DNA from: an uncultured Eubacteriales bacterium | Lineage (GTDB): Bacteria > Bacillota > Clostridia > Lachnospirales > Lachnospiraceae | NCBI GenBank assembly: GCA_900314565.1 | Contig: OMVU01000019.1 | Coordinates: 50,681 to 114,680, forward strand | DNA length: 64,000 nucleotides | Reading direction: 5' to 3' | Translations under genes and position numbers: made by a program | Notes under the pieces: model-generated | Database searches by the model: none | The model's input: only the letters and a program-made list of their open reading frames with translations | Told to the model about the DNA's origin: nothing | In this document: positions 15,241-27,215 of the stretch, piece after piece | Layout: every line of letters starts with the position of its first letter | Position numbering within the stretch: the stretch's first letter is position 1

Positions 15241-15886
15241 TGTAACCGTGTGCTTCCTCCAGCATCATGTCCTTGACCTTCATGAGACGGATCTGAGAGC
15301 TGCGCTCATTTTCATCCAGCTTCATGGTAATATACTTTATACCTGCCTGTGTCTCGGGAATGGTGACATGCTCAAGAGCATTGACACGGCGCCTTGTCTT
15401 TTCGATCTCCGCAGCCATGAGCTGACAGGATTTTTCGACTTCGGCAAGCCTCAGCATATCCGGAAAGATATCTGCCAGAGACTTTACCGCACCGTCCAGG
15501 TCGCTTGATGTAAAGGCAAAGCCGTAGGCGTAGATATCATTGGGATCCGGTGTCCTGGTCGAATACCTGAAGACCGGAATATTTACGCTCATAACATTCT
15601 TCTTATCTGAATTCAGGCTTACCTCCTGCTTCGGTGCCATCAGCGCCGCATGCAGTGTCTCCTCCGACATGCCCGCCTTCGCGACGACGAAATTCGTATT
15701 GGCCTGCCGGATTCCCTCTTCCACTTTCTGCCGGAGTGTCATATTTTCACGGACCAGATCGAGGAACTCACGCATGAGTTCATCTCGTTTATCCTTCAGC
15801 AATCTGTGCCCCTTCACCGCAGTCATGAGCTTTCCCTTGAGACGGGTCAGCTCCATACGGGTGGGCGTTACCTGTTTGGATGCCAA
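15221..15886 (-). CDS. atpD: V-type ATP synthase subunit D (central rotor stalk)
   Basis: A 221-residue coiled-coil central-shaft subunit that transmits rotation between the A3B3 head and the membrane ring. Characteristic N-terminal sequence is TPTRMELTRLKGKL, then GHRLLKDKRDELMREF. The C-terminal helix contains RRVNALEHVTIPETQAGIKY. The start is a TTG (15886) with GAGG just upstream; no ATG fits until residue 11, which would remove conserved residues. It is separated from atpB by a 123-base spacer that resembles the spacer before atpA. Confidence 0.95.
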   Translation of the reverse strand: MASKQVTPTRMELTRLKGKLMTAVKGHRLLKDKRDELMREFLDLVRENMTLRQKVEEGIRQANTNFVVAKAGMSEETLHAALMAPKQEVSLNSDKKNVMSVNIPVFRYSTRTPDPNDIYAYGFAFTSSDLDGAVKSLADIFPDMLRLAEVEKSCQLMAAEIEKTRRRVNALEHVTIPETQAGIKYITMKLDENERSSQIRLMKVKDMMLEEAHGYSEKQNS

Positions 15887-15893
15887 GTGTCCT

Positions 15894-16005
15894 CACTCCT
15901 CTCAAAATGAAGTTCTGAAGTCTGATTTAATGACCTCAGATGACTATTTTGCAGCCACGCCTGCAAAAAGCGCAGCCGTGGGCAAAATATGTCTCCTTCC
16001 TGCAA
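15894..16005 (-). promoter_or_regulatory. Structured spacer between atpB and atpD, copy 1 of a repeated spacer
   Basis: In transcript order it carries AAGGAGACAT, then a stem TTGCCCACG (15985-15977) pairing with CGTGGCTGCAA (15959-15949), then AGTCATC and a GAGAGGAG ribosome region. The same series of blocks occurs before atpA (19161-19278), with an A-T to G-C compensatory change in the stem. Confidence 0.5.
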
Positions 16006-16009
16006 AATC

Positions 16010-17383
16010 TTACTTTTTCTCGTAGTACTTGTCAAGCATCGCGTCATTAATTCGCTTCAGCTCTGATCTCGGAAGGAGGCGGAGCAGATCCCAGCCGATA
16101 TCCAGTGTTTCCTGGATCGTACGGTCGGTGTTAAAGCCCTGCGAAATGTATTTTGCCTCGAACTCATCGGCAAATTTCGCATACAGAAGGTCGATATCGG
16201 ACAGAGCGGCTTCGCCCAGGATCACCATGAGCTCCTTCGCGTCCTTGCCGCGGGAATACGCGGCGAAGAGCTGGTTCATCGTGGCTGCGTGATCCTCTCT
16301 CGTCTTGCCCTTGCCGATACCCTTGTCCTTCAGACGGCTGAGCGACGGAAGAACGTTGATCGGCGGTGTGATTCCCTTTCTGTAGAGCTCACGTCCGAGA
16401 ATGATCTGTCCCTCTGTGATGTAGCCCGTAAGGTCGGGGATCGGATGTGTGATATCGTCTTCCGGCATGGACAGGATCGGGATCATCGTGATCGATCCCT
16501 TCTTGCCTCTCTGGCGTCCTGCTCTTTCATACATCTGAGCGAGGTCGGTGTACATGTATCCGGGATATCCGCGGCGTCCCGGGACTTCCTTGCGGGCTGC
16601 GGAGACTTCGCGGAGCGCATCCGCATAGTTCGTGATGTCTGTCAGGATGACGAGCACGTGCATATCTTTTTCAAATGCAAGGAACTCGGCAGCCGTCAGC
16701 GCCATACGCGGTGTCGAAATTCGCTCGACAGCCGGGTCATTGGCAAGATTGATGAAGAGGACTGTACGGTCGATGGCACCCGTCTCGCGGAAGGACTGGA
16801 TAAAGAAGTTCGCTTCCTCGAATGTGATACCCATTGCCGCGAAGACAACAGCGAACGGATCATCCGTCCCGACGACCTTCGCCTGTCTCGCGATCTGCGC
16901 TGCGAGATTGGCGTGCGGAAGACCGGAAGCGGAGAAGATCGGAAGCTTCTGTCCGCGGACCAGCGTATTCAGTCCGTCGATAGCGGAGACACCGGTCTGA
17001 ATGAACTCGGACGGATACTCGCGGGCTGCCGGGTTCATCGGCAGGCCGTTGATATCGCGTCTCTCCTCCGGAAGGATCTCCGGACCGTCATCGATCGTAC
17101 GTCCCAGACCGTCAAAAACGCGGCCCAGCATGTCCTCCGATACGCCGAGCTCCATGGAACGGCCGAGGAAACGCACCTTGCTGTTCGAAAGATTGATGCC
17201 TGTCGAAGCCTCGAAGAGCTGTACGAGGGCATCATTTCCGTTGATTTCCAGTACCTTGCAGCGGCGGGTCTCGCCGTTTGCGAGCTCGATCTCACCGAGC
17301 TCATCGTATTTTACATTTTCGACGCTCTTAACGAGCATCAGCGGTCCGGCGACCTCCTGTATCGTGCGGTATTCTTTTGGCAT
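16010..17383 (-). CDS. atpB: V-type ATP synthase subunit B
   Basis: A 457-residue regulatory subunit of the A3B3 catalytic head. It contributes to nucleotide pockets but lacks a Walker A loop, as expected. Typical segments are [40 protein letters not shown] and [20 protein letters not shown]. Its ATG directly follows the atpA stop codon with no gap, and GGAGGG lies within the end of atpA. Length fits the family. Confidence 0.97.
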   Translation of the reverse strand: MPKEYRTIQEVAGPLMLVKSVENVKYDELGEIELANGETRRCKVLEINGNDALVQLFEASTGINLSNSKVRFLGRSMELGVSEDMLGRVFDGLGRTIDDGPEILPEERRDINGLPMNPAAREYPSEFIQTGVSAIDGLNTLVRGQKLPIFSASGLPHANLAAQIARQAKVVGTDDPFAVVFAAMGITFEEANFFIQSFRETGAIDRTVLFINLANDPAVERISTPRMALTAAEFLAFEKDMHVLVILTDITNYADALREVSAARKEVPGRRGYPGYMYTDLAQMYERAGRQRGKKGSITMIPILSMPEDDITHPIPDLTGYITEGQIILGRELYRKGITPPINVLPSLSRLKDKGIGKGKTREDHAATMNQLFAAYSRGKDAKELMVILGEAALSDIDLLYAKFADEFEAKYISQGFNTDRTIQETLDIGWDLLRLLPRSELKRINDAMLDKYYEKK

Positions 17384-19153
17384 TTACCGGCCCTCCTTAT
17401 TGATGAGACCGGAGATCTCTGCAGCGAGCTCTCCGAGGATCTTCTCGTATTCTGCTGCGATATCCTGTTCACGGGTATACTTGTAACGCCCGATCCTCTC
17501 GCGGACCTCCATCTTGACGAGATCATTGATCTTCGCGCCGGCATCCAGTGCCTTGAGGCCCTGCTCATAGAACGCGTAGACAAGCTTCATCATATTATAC
17601 TGCTTTCCGAGAGATGTGTAGGTATCGATCTCATCGAAAGAGTTCTGATGCAGGAAGTCCTCGCGGATGGATCTTGCAGCTTCCATCTTGAGGCGGTCGA
17701 CCGGTGAAAGGGCATCCATACCGACCATCTTGACGATCTCGTTCAGATTATCCTCCTCCTGAAGGAGCGTCATCAGCTTCTGGCGGGTGCTCATCCAGTC
17801 CGGAGCGACATTTTCATTGAACCACGGAGCCATGCTGTCCAGATACAGACTGTAGGATGTCAGCCAGTTGATCGCCGGGAAATGTCTCTGATGGGCAAGA
17901 TCCGCGTCAAGTCCCCAGAATACCTTGACGATACGGAGCGTCGCCTGGGAGACCGGCTCGGAAATATCGCCGCCGGGCGGTGAGACCGCACCGATCGCGG
18001 ACAGCTGACCCTCACGGCCTTCGCTTCCGAGTGCGATGACATGGCCTGCGCGCTCGTAGAACTGGGCAAGGCGGGATGCAAGGTACGCGGGATATCCTTC
18101 TTCACCGGGCATCTCCTCAAGACGTCCGGACATCTCTCGAAGGGCCTCCGCCCAGCGGGATGTGGAGTCTGCCATAAGAGCTACGGAATAGCCCATGTCG
18201 CGGAAGTATTCCGCCATCGTGATTCCTGTATAGATCGAAGCTTCGCGGGCTGCGACCGGCATATCGGAGGTATTCGCGATCAGGACAGTCCTCTGCATCA
18301 GGGACTCGCCTGTGCGCGGGTCGACCAGCTCGGGGAACTCGTTCAGAACGTCCGTCATCTCATTTCCGCGTTCACCGCAGCCGATATAGACGACGATGTC
18401 CGCTTCCGCCCACTTGGCAAGCTGATGCTGTGTGACTGTTTTTCCGGAACCGAACGGTCCGGGGATCGCAGCGACGCCGCCCTTTGCGATCGGGAAAAAC
18501 GCGTCGACAACGCGCTGTCCTGTGATGAGCGGCTTGACCGGCGGAACTTTTTCCTTATAAGGACGTCCGCGGCGGACCGGCCACTTCTGCATCATAGTGA
18601 GCTCTTTGTCCCCGTTTTCCGTAGACAGAACACAGACCGTCTCGTCCACTGAGAACGAACCTGCTTTGATCTCCTTGACTGTTCCGCTGATCCCGTAGGG
18701 AACCATGATCTTCTGAGTGACGACCGCAGTCTCCTTGACAGTGCCGATGACATCGCCGTTCGTCAGCTCATCTCCGACCTTGCACGTCGGAACAAAGTCC
18801 CACTTAAGAGACCGGTCCAGAGCGTCTACTTCGACGCCGCGGGACAGGTTATTCGTTCCCGTCTTCTCCATGATCTTATTCAGCGGGCGCTGAATACCGT
18901 CATAGATGGAACTGATGAGACCCGGTCCGAGTTCGACCGAGAGCGGCATTTCCGTCGAATAGACGGGCTCGCCCGGCCCGAGACCGGAGGTCTCCTCATA
19001 GACCTGAATCGATGCCTGGTCACCATGCATCTCGATGATCTCACCGATCAGGCGATTTTCACTGACGCGGACAACGTCGAACATGTTCGCGTCACGCATG
19101 CCTTCCGCGATTACAAGCGGTCCGGCTACCTTTTTAATCGTGCCTTGGCTCAA
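17384..19153 (-). CDS. atpA: V-type ATP synthase subunit A (catalytic)
   Basis: A 589-residue catalytic subunit. The Walker A loop is [18 protein letters not shown] (near residue 231), followed by [15 protein letters not shown] and [21 protein letters not shown] long non-homologous insertion before the P-loop ([20 protein letters not shown]) separates V/A-type A subunits from F-type beta. Translation begins at TTG 19153, with AGGAG seven bases upstream. The gene follows atpF after a structured 129-base spacer. Confidence 0.97.
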   Translation of the reverse strand: MSQGTIKKVAGPLVIAEGMRDANMFDVVRVSENRLIGEIIEMHGDQASIQVYEETSGLGPGEPVYSTEMPLSVELGPGLISSIYDGIQRPLNKIMEKTGTNNLSRGVEVDALDRSLKWDFVPTCKVGDELTNGDVIGTVKETAVVTQKIMVPYGISGTVKEIKAGSFSVDETVCVLSTENGDKELTMMQKWPVRRGRPYKEKVPPVKPLITGQRVVDAFFPIAKGGVAAIPGPFGSGKTVTQHQLAKWAEADIVVYIGCGERGNEMTDVLNEFPELVDPRTGESLMQRTVLIANTSDMPVAAREASIYTGITMAEYFRDMGYSVALMADSTSRWAEALREMSGRLEEMPGEEGYPAYLASRLAQFYERAGHVIALGSEGREGQLSAIGAVSPPGGDISEPVSQATLRIVKVFWGLDADLAHQRHFPAINWLTSYSLYLDSMAPWFNENVAPDWMSTRQKLMTLLQEEDNLNEIVKMVGMDALSPVDRLKMEAARSIREDFLHQNSFDEIDTYTSLGKQYNMMKLVYAFYEQGLKALDAGAKINDLVKMEVRERIGRYKYTREQDIAAEYEKILGELAAEISGLINKEGR

Positions 19154-19160
19154 TTTATGT

Positions 19161-19278
19161 CTCCTCTCAAATAATGATCTGCACTCTGACTAAAGTGCTT
19201 CGGATGACTGAATATTTCGGATGACTGTTCTGCAGCCGCTCATGCCAAGGGGTATTCGCGGGCAAAAAATGTCTCCTT
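19161..19278 (-). promoter_or_regulatory. Structured spacer between atpF and atpA, copy 2 of the repeated spacer
   Basis: It carries the same ordered blocks as the atpB-atpD spacer: AAGGAGACAT; stem TTGCCCGC (19265-19258) with GCGGCTGCA (19239-19231); two AGTCATCCGA motifs; and TTTGAGAGGAG before the start codon. The two spacers flank the three genes A and B, and D, whose products are needed in different copy numbers. Confidence 0.5.
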
Positions 19279-19282
19279 CGGT

Positions 19283-19603
19283 TTACGTGTCTCCAAATAA
19301 GATATCGGAACCGACAGCCTTCTCGACGGAATCCTTGACCTTCTGAATCCCCTCTCCGGTATTTCCGAATACCCCGGGGATCAGAATGATCGCCGGAAAG
19401 ACCTGTTCGGCATATTCTTCTCTGTCAGCCGAGAGTATTTCCCCCAGCTGTTCGGTCATATAAATGACCTGGTAGTTGCTGCCCACGAGTCTGTGAAGAA
19501 GAGCTCCGCCCTCCTCCTTGTCAGTCACAGGAAAAATATCCAGACCAAGGGCGGCAAATCCATAGATACTGTCATAATCACCCATGACTGCTATCTTAGA
19601 CAT
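19283..19603 (-). CDS. atpF: V-type ATP synthase subunit F
   Basis: A 106-residue small subunit that binds the central stalk with D and couples to the membrane part. It begins MSKIAVMGDYDSIYGFAALG, the expected Rossmann-like start of this family, and ends with a short helix. ATG 19603 follows GAGGG at seven bases. It overlaps the end of atpC by eight bases, implying coupled translation. Confidence 0.93.
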   Translation of the reverse strand: MSKIAVMGDYDSIYGFAALGLDIFPVTDKEEGGALLHRLVGSNYQVIYMTEQLGEILSADREEYAEQVFPAIILIPGVFGNTGEGIQKVKDSVEKAVGSDILFGDT

Positions 19604-20570
19604 ACATTTCCCTCGTTCTTTCCCGGATCGCATCATCCGAAAGCGAATTCGCCTTTCCGGAGAGAATGATCCGCGCCGTCTTGATCTCGTTCTGACGGGC
19701 CAGCACATACGCGACAAGCGGACCGACCGAGCAGACCTCGTACTTCTGAGGTTTGATCGCGCGGATCTGCGCATTGTCGCACCAGCGCTCGAACGCTGAC
19801 GGTGACTGTTCCAGTGCCTCCGCAGCCTCGGAATATCCTGACTGATTCAGGTACTCCATAAGCGCGTCTTCCCCGGCGAAAGCTGCCTGCGCGAGAAGCC
19901 TCACATCGAAGGCTTTGCAGGGAGCCAGGGCTTTCTGAAGAAAGTCAGGCGACTTTCCTGTTCTCGCCGCGCGCACCGCAATTTTAATGTTCGTGACTGC
20001 GACAAACGACTCGGCATACGCACGGATCACCTTCGCATTGGACTTCTGTCCGGCTGCCTCGATCGCGTCAAGGCATGCACGGTCGACCAGAATATCGCAA
20101 AGCTGACCGTCGCGGGTATGCAGCATGGTCTCCAGAGCCTCTTCCGCCACCTGGCGCATGGCTTCGGGCAGCGCTGAAAAATCCCTGTCCTGTATGATCC
20201 GGACCATCTGGTCGCGTCCGTACCGATCATCGGCATAGAACGCCCTCTCATTGGAGTAGGACGTGCATACTTCCTTGATCGCAGCCTTCAGGTTGTGATA
20301 GATCTTCGGAAGTGCCAGGACATCGAAGACGCTGCTGTCCACTCTGAGTTCCCTCATCGTAGCCCACGTCTTCTCATCCTCGATCTTAAGGATCTCTTCG
20401 GCATCTTTTGTGCCGGACGCGTCTCCCCAGCCCTTATCCCGGAGGTAAGTAAGGACCGCGTCTTCATCCTTTGCCGCGACCATTGCGCCAACGTCGGCGT
20501 CGGACAGGAGATGTGTCTCAAGAACTCTTATTCTTGCTACCGCATAGGTAAAATCCCAATCTGATGCCAT
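19596..20570 (-). CDS. atpC: V-type ATP synthase subunit C (d-like, rotor/ring connector)
   Basis: A 324-residue, mostly helical subunit that links the central stalk to the proteolipid ring. It starts MASDWDFTYAVARIRVLE, which matches the family start, and carries KEVCTSYSNERAFY and YVLARQNEIKTARIILSGKA, the latter typical of the C-terminal part. GGAGCG lies seven bases upstream. It starts 11 bases after atpE ends. Confidence 0.93.
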   Translation of the reverse strand: MASDWDFTYAVARIRVLETHLLSDADVGAMVAAKDEDAVLTYLRDKGWGDASGTKDAEEILKIEDEKTWATMRELRVDSSVFDVLALPKIYHNLKAAIKEVCTSYSNERAFYADDRYGRDQMVRIIQDRDFSALPEAMRQVAEEALETMLHTRDGQLCDILVDRACLDAIEAAGQKSNAKVIRAYAESFVAVTNIKIAVRAARTGKSPDFLQKALAPCKAFDVRLLAQAAFAGEDALMEYLNQSGYSEAAEALEQSPSAFERWCDNAQIRAIKPQKYEVCSVGPLVAYVLARQNEIKTARIILSGKANSLSDDAIRERTREMYV

Positions 20571-20580
20571 TTAACGCTCC

Positions 20581-21174
20581 TTAGGAAAACAGGACCTTCA
20601 TAGCCGTGTCCTGTATCTGATCTTTATTTGCTGCAAAAATGGATTTCAGAGAACAGTTCTCCTCGATCCCCCCGTAAGAGAGAATAAATCCGCTCTCGAT
20701 GGGCGCAGGCTTGCTGTCAAATGAAAGACTGCCCCCTGCGCGGGAAGCGATCTTCCCGGCTTCCGTCCGGAAGGATTCCGGTATTCTCGAAAGATCCTTT
20801 TCGGAGAAGGAGATCACTCCGTTCTCCGCCCTGACGGACTTCAAAAGGATATTCCGCATGAGATCAAAGTAGGATGCGGTATCCTGTTCATTTAATTTTT
20901 TATAGGCCTGCTCTGTCACCTTCTCGATGAGATCCTGTCTGGCTGCAAGGACCGCCTTCTTCCCGGCGATATCACACGAAGACGCGATACGGGCTTCGTA
21001 GGTCTTCACCTCACGTTCTGCCCTTGCCTGTGCGGCTTTCGAAGTCTCTGCCGCCTCCGCCTGCGCCTTCCGGAGGATCTTATCGGCTTTTTTCTTCGCC
21101 TTCGCGATGATGCCGTCCGCCTCCGCCTGTGCGTCCTTAAGGATCCGGCCGGTAATATTATCTATTCCTGCCAT
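20581..21174 (-). CDS. atpE: V-type ATP synthase subunit E (peripheral stalk)
   Basis: A 197-residue stator subunit. The long N-terminal helix is rich in Ala/Lys/Glu (ADGIIAKAKKKADKILRKAQ and beyond) and pairs with subunit G. The C-terminal globular part contains FDSKPAPIESGFILSYGG, expected to contact the A3B3 head. GGGG precedes ATG 21174. Its order between K and C is standard. Confidence 0.92.
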   Translation of the reverse strand: MAGIDNITGRILKDAQAEADGIIAKAKKKADKILRKAQAEAAETSKAAQARAEREVKTYEARIASSCDIAGKKAVLAARQDLIEKVTEQAYKKLNEQDTASYFDLMRNILLKSVRAENGVISFSEKDLSRIPESFRTEAGKIASRAGGSLSFDSKPAPIESGFILSYGGIEENCSLKSIFAANKDQIQDTAMKVLFS

Positions 21175-21195
21175 AGTTTTTCCCCCTGGACTTTA

Positions 21196-23701
<2,506 letters not shown>

Positions 23702-23723
23702 GCATCATACCGCCTTTCTTACT

Positions 23724-23757
23724 TTTTAATAGGCCCCGCCGCAATCGGCGGAGATTC
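23724..23757 (-). promoter_or_regulatory. Hairpin between the G and I genes
   Basis: CCGCCG and CGGCGG pair around ATTG in the 66-base gap. A following T-run is absent, so it is more likely an mRNA stability or processing element than a full terminator. Confidence 0.35.
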
Positions 23758-23767
23758 GGCGCAAAAA

Positions 23768-24082
23768 TCAAAAGAGTCCGCCGATCACTGCGTCGACAGC
23801 GGAACCGGTCTTCGGAGCAGCTTTCGCAAGAAGCTCTTCAACGATTTTTGCAGAGCGTTCTTCCCCGGCTGCCAGCGCTTTCTCCCCGGCCTCCTTCGCC
23901 TTCTCCATCGCTTCCGCGAGACGGGCGCTGTCTTCATTTGCCGCATCCGCCTTCAGCTGTTCGGCGTCCGCTTTCGCTTTTGCGACAATCTCGTCTGCCT
24001 GCCGCTTCGCGTCAGCGATCAGCTGATCTGCTTTTGCTTCTGCCTCCCGGACAGCCTTAATGCTGTCTTCAATCATATTCAT
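23768..24082 (-). CDS. V-type ATP synthase subunit G/H (peripheral stalk helix)
   Basis: About 104 residues, almost entirely one Ala/Lys/Glu helix (EAEAKADQLIADAKRQADEI and so on), as expected for the stator helix that pairs with subunit E. As first gene of the cluster it corresponds to ntpF of Enterococcus hirae (order F-I-K-E-C-G-A-B-D). AAGGTGG precedes two possible ATGs (24082 and 24076); 24082 is used. A TATAAT lies immediately upstream but too close to the start to serve well as its promoter. Confidence 0.85.
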   Translation of the reverse strand: MNMIEDSIKAVREAEAKADQLIADAKRQADEIVAKAKADAEQLKADAANEDSARLAEAMEKAKEAGEKALAAGEERSAKIVEELLAKAAPKTGSAVDAVIGGLF

Positions 24083-24188
24083 CACCACCTTCCGCATTAT
24101 AATTGACAGGCAATGATATTAATCATCAGAACATTGCATCTTTTTGAATCATCGCCATCCTATAATGGATATATTGCATAACATTTTA

Positions 24189-24842
24189 TCACAATGCAGT
24201 ATCAAAATCTATGCTGCTTTCATTTTTATCTATTATAATTTCCATGAACTTCCTGTTATCAGGATTTATGAAGTTGAGACGATACGCGGTAAGCATCAGT
24301 CTCTCTGCCGGCGGACCGCCATACTTCCGATCCCCGACGATGGGCATACCGGCATGCGCCAGCTGCACCCGGATCTGATGATGCCGTCCCGTGAACAGTT
24401 CAATTTCAAGACTGTTCTCTCCGATCTTCCTGTACAAAAGTTTTGCTCTCTTAGCGCCGGGATTCGATTTCGGATCCTGAACGACAGAACTCATATTGCG
24501 CCTTCCGTCTTTCACCAGAAAATCCTCAAGGATCCCGCTCTCAGAAGGGATCGTTCCGGCGACCTCCGCCCGGTAGATCTTTTTCATGCTCCCGTCTGTC
24601 AGCTGCCGCGTGAGGTCCGCGGCAGCTTTTTTATTTTTCGCAAAGAGAACGATCCCGTCGACCGGCTGGTCGATCCGGTGAATGACATAGAGCTCCGGCC
24701 GTCCGCTCCCTCTTTTCTCCCCTGCAAGGTAAGTGAGCAGAATGCTCTCCAGATCCTTCTCCGTCACTTTTTTTGTCTGGACCGCCAGCCCCGGCTCCTT
24801 GTATACCGCGATCAGGCTCCTGTCCTCATATAAAATCCTCAT
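24189..24842 (-). CDS. RluA-family RNA pseudouridine synthase
   Basis: A 217-residue enzyme that isomerises uridine in rRNA or tRNA. The catalytic Asp is in HRIDQPVDGIVLFAKN (canonical HRLD). Later family motifs are GRHHQIRVQLAHAGMPIVGDRKYGG, seen here in two parts. It has no N-terminal S4 domain, so it belongs to the short RluA/RluC-like group; the target uridine cannot be assigned. GGAGCGGGG lies just before ATG 24842. It is upstream of the V-ATPase genes in the same direction. Confidence 0.88.
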   Translation of the reverse strand: MRILYEDRSLIAVYKEPGLAVQTKKVTEKDLESILLTYLAGEKRGSGRPELYVIHRIDQPVDGIVLFAKNKKAAADLTRQLTDGSMKKIYRAEVAGTIPSESGILEDFLVKDGRRNMSSVVQDPKSNPGAKRAKLLYRKIGENSLEIELFTGRHHQIRVQLAHAGMPIVGDRKYGGPPAERLMLTAYRLNFINPDNRKFMEIIIDKNESSIDFDTAL

Positions 24843-24873
24843 ATCCCCCGCTCCGATGTATTTCTTCAGTTAT

Positions 24874-25015
24874 TCAATTCTCGCTCGCGAGAATTGGCGC
24901 GGGATTCGGGTCAGCGTAAGCTGACATCTTCCAAACCGAATCCCTGCGCATCCTCGCGGAGCGTTTATCTTTTTACCCGCCGCTTGTAGAAGCGGGGGGC
25001 TTCCCCACTGAGATT
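24874..25015 (+). repeat. Hairpin-rich repeat, copy 2
   Basis: It shares about 85 bases with 1439-1523. The palindrome 24876-24895 has arms AATTCTCGC/GCGAGAATT, against AAGTCTCGC/GCGAGACTT in copy 1. The outer stem 24901-24944 has arms GGGATTCGG/CCGAATCCC, against GGGATTCGT/ACGAATCCC. A GC-rich hairpin at 24976-24999 followed by CCCCACTGAGAT matches the flanking hairpins of copy 1. Confidence 0.65.
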
Positions 25016-25102
25016 AACATCAGGAACGCCTCTGCATTCCTGAATATTAATTTTCCTCTGATTCCGCCGTAATCGCAACAGGTTTTTTACTTTTGAACAA
25101 CG

Positions 25103-25143
25103 CAAAAGTGGCCGCCATCGCTTCCTGGTCAATGGCGGCCACT
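25103..25143 (-). terminator. Intrinsic terminator in the gene-poor region
   Basis: AGTGGCCGCCAT (25107-25118) pairs with ATGGCGGCCACT (25132-25143). On the minus strand TTTT follows. It lies downstream of the small frame at 25292-25528, suggesting that a transcript once ended here. Confidence 0.6.
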
Positions 25144-25291
25144 CAGTGTTCAATATTCAATGGAGTTTTTCTCCTTCTTTATCAAGGTATTCACACTTCC
25201 CTGTCGGGAAATTTGTGTGAGTATAAAATTTCAGGTCCCAGATATTAAGTTTTCAAAATTGCTGATTTATAAATTTAAATCAGAAGATGAT

Positions 25292-25528
25292 TTATAAATT
25301 TAAATCAAAAGATATATTTTTCACCCATTCCCGGCTCGTCTTACGACTTAGAAAATTAAAATCTGTATTCCGGATATTTGTAACGTATCGGCCCGGCTCA
25401 TGACCTGTATCTACAATTATCCTTCCTGTATGCCTTTTGGTATCATCGAAAACTTTCTTTACAATTTCCGCGTCCTCAGGCGGCAATACTCTCAACATGC
25501 TGACCGGCTGTGATTTGCACTTTTCCAA
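25292..25528 (-). CDS. Small unrecognised ORF, 78 codons (possible gene remnant)
   Basis: A frame starting at TTG 25528 (or ATG 25498) encodes a hydrophilic protein, including DTKRHTGRIIVDTGHEPG. It has no family match that I recognise. Base composition is AT-rich compared with the neighbours, which with the nearby repeat suggests acquired or decaying DNA. A weak AGGATA site and a downstream terminator (25103-25143) are its only support. Confidence 0.25.
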   Translation of the reverse strand: MEKCKSQPVSMLRVLPPEDAEIVKKVFDDTKRHTGRIIVDTGHEPGRYVTNIRNTDFNFLSRKTSREWVKNISFDLNL

Positions 25529-26171
25529 TATCCTGATCTTACGAGATGACAGGTCTTATTCCATTCAATCTTCGGAAGAGGCTTTCTTGTCGGGAACTGC
25601 CGTGTCCTGCCTTTATCATATTGAGAGAATTATGAGATCGGTTCCTCTAACGTGTTGTTCATAGGCACGCCCTCCGTAAATCTCAGTGTCCGATATCACT
25701 CATGTTATTACTAAAAAGGATGCTTTTACAATTCAGATCGGATGAACATGGACTGTATCCGTCTTATCATTTCCAGTTCGGGTTTCCTCATCTGCAGCTG
25801 AAGGTTTTCCCGTGTCGGAATTTATACTGGTGAAGGTTTTCCTTGGTCCGGGTCTGTGCGGAAAGGTTTTCCTTTACTGCCGATCGGGTCATTCCTCATC
25901 GAATCTGATCAAAGCCTTTACGTCTGTTTCAGGATGTCTGTTTCAGAAGAAATAATATTGAGTGATTATTCGGAATTTATCGGATTCTATTATGCTCCTT
26001 TCTGAGCATCTATCTTTTAAGATGTTGTCTTGTTTTTTGATGTATTTATATTACCAAAAGATCATTAAGTTGTCAATAAATATTTTAAAAATATTCTTGT
26101 TTTCTATTTTTATCGCCTAAATATTTTGAATTGTATAAACATTATTATACTGTTTATGAATTCACGACAAT
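25529..26171. other. Gene-poor AT-rich stretch with three AAGGTTTTCC copies
   Basis: No gene is supportable. AAGGTTTTCC occurs at 25801-25810, 25833-25842 and 25863-25872, spaced 32 and 30 bases, on the side of the pucR-type gene's terminus. The right part (25960-26160) is very AT-rich. Confidence 0.45.
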
Positions 26172-27089
26172 TCACTTGTTTTCCTGATTTTCCCTGTCTC
26201 TGACATAGCCTGTGACCATCAGCGCGATCCGGAAAGTCATCGCATCATCAAAGGTCCGGATATCGAGACCGGTCAGCTGCCGCAGCTTCTCCAGCCTGTA
26301 CACCAGCGTGTTTCGGTGCACGTAGAGCTTTCTTGCCGTCTCGGAAATGTTCAGATTATTGGCAAAAAAGATGTCGATCGTCTGCATGGTCTCCTCATCG
26401 AGCTCCTCCGGGATCCTGTCGCCGTACACTTCCGCCAGGAATTTCCTGCAGGTCTCCACCGGGACCTCCGACAGAAGACGGCCGAGCCCCAGCCTGTCAT
26501 AGGAGACGACTGTCATATTGCTGTAGAAGATCCGGCACACGGAGAGGGCGAATTCACATTCCCGATATATGTTCGGGATCTCAGAAAGGCTTTCCACCAT
26601 TCCGGAAAATGCGACTCTTACACGCGCCATCGCCTCCGCATTCAGCATATCGACGATCGTCCGGGCCATATTCTCACAGTCTTCCCGCCTGTCTCCGGAC
26701 GGCTTTGCCAGAAGAAGGGCTATTTTTTTCCGATCGACCCAGGCCGCCATATCCCCCGATCTGGTCAGGAACATCTGCCGGAGGACCGCATAGACGTCCT
26801 TCCCAGCCTCTCCTTCCGTCTCGACCAGATAGAGCACACGGGGTGCCTTTTCACCTATGTGGAAGCGCGAAGCCCCCTGGTAGATCTCATTGTCCGTCAG
26901 CTTTCCCCGGAGCAGATCCGAGAGATACGCGGATACACTGTTCTTCTCTTTCCATGCAGCTGTGATCAGCTTCAGCTTCTCTATGACCTCGCCGGGATCC
27001 GTATCGTCATCCATCTCGACGGACAGCCTGAGCCCGGTGATCCTGCCAAGTTCGTTGATCGAGCGCTCCAGCTTTTCTTCGTTCGTCAT
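26172..27089 (-). CDS. PucR/CdaR-type helix-turn-helix transcription regulator
   Basis: A 305-residue cytoplasmic regulator. The C-terminal 60 residues form the PucR-type HTH: NLNISETARKLYVHRNTLVY, then RLEKLRQLTGLDIRTFDDA. The middle resembles the GGDEF-like domain of CdaR-family proteins, with MTVVSYDRLGLGRLL preceding the HTH linker. Such proteins usually activate nearby catabolic or transport genes in response to a metabolite. It follows the solute-binding-protein gene in the same direction by 127 bases, so that gene is a candidate partner. AAGAGG precedes ATG 27089. Confidence 0.85.
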   Translation of the reverse strand: MTNEEKLERSINELGRITGLRLSVEMDDDTDPGEVIEKLKLITAAWKEKNSVSAYLSDLLRGKLTDNEIYQGASRFHIGEKAPRVLYLVETEGEAGKDVYAVLRQMFLTRSGDMAAWVDRKKIALLLAKPSGDRREDCENMARTIVDMLNAEAMARVRVAFSGMVESLSEIPNIYRECEFALSVCRIFYSNMTVVSYDRLGLGRLLSEVPVETCRKFLAEVYGDRIPEELDEETMQTIDIFFANNLNISETARKLYVHRNTLVYRLEKLRQLTGLDIRTFDDAMTFRIALMVTGYVRDRENQENK

Positions 27090-27154
27090 TAACCTCTTAC
27101 CTCTCTTTGAAAAACGGACAATTGAAAGATCCGGTGCGAAAGTGAGCCGTCTGA

Positions 27155-27188
27155 ATTTCCTGAAAGCACACAGTTTCGCAGTCGTCTG
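27155..27188. repeat. Solo terminus of miniature-element family 2
   Basis: ATTTCCTGAAAGCACACAGT, continuing TTCGCAGTCGTCTG, matches the end of the palindromic element at 43834-44080 and a further copy at 34794-34827. It lies between the binding-protein gene and the regulator. Confidence 0.5.
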
Positions 27189-27215
27189 CTCTGAATTACA
27201 CAGCGCACACAGCGA

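Noticed and set aside
16289-17707. Long plus-strand open frame opposite atpA/atpB
   Set aside because: Antisense to two highly conserved ATPase genes, with no start signal or recognisable domain.
24100-24120. TATAAT just before the first V-ATPase gene as its promoter
   Set aside because: Transcription from it would start at or beyond the ribosome site; no matching -35 box was found.
25799-25875. CRISPR-like spacing of AAGGTTTTCC
   Set aside because: Only three 10-base copies, no cas genes, and the unit is too short for a CRISPR repeat.
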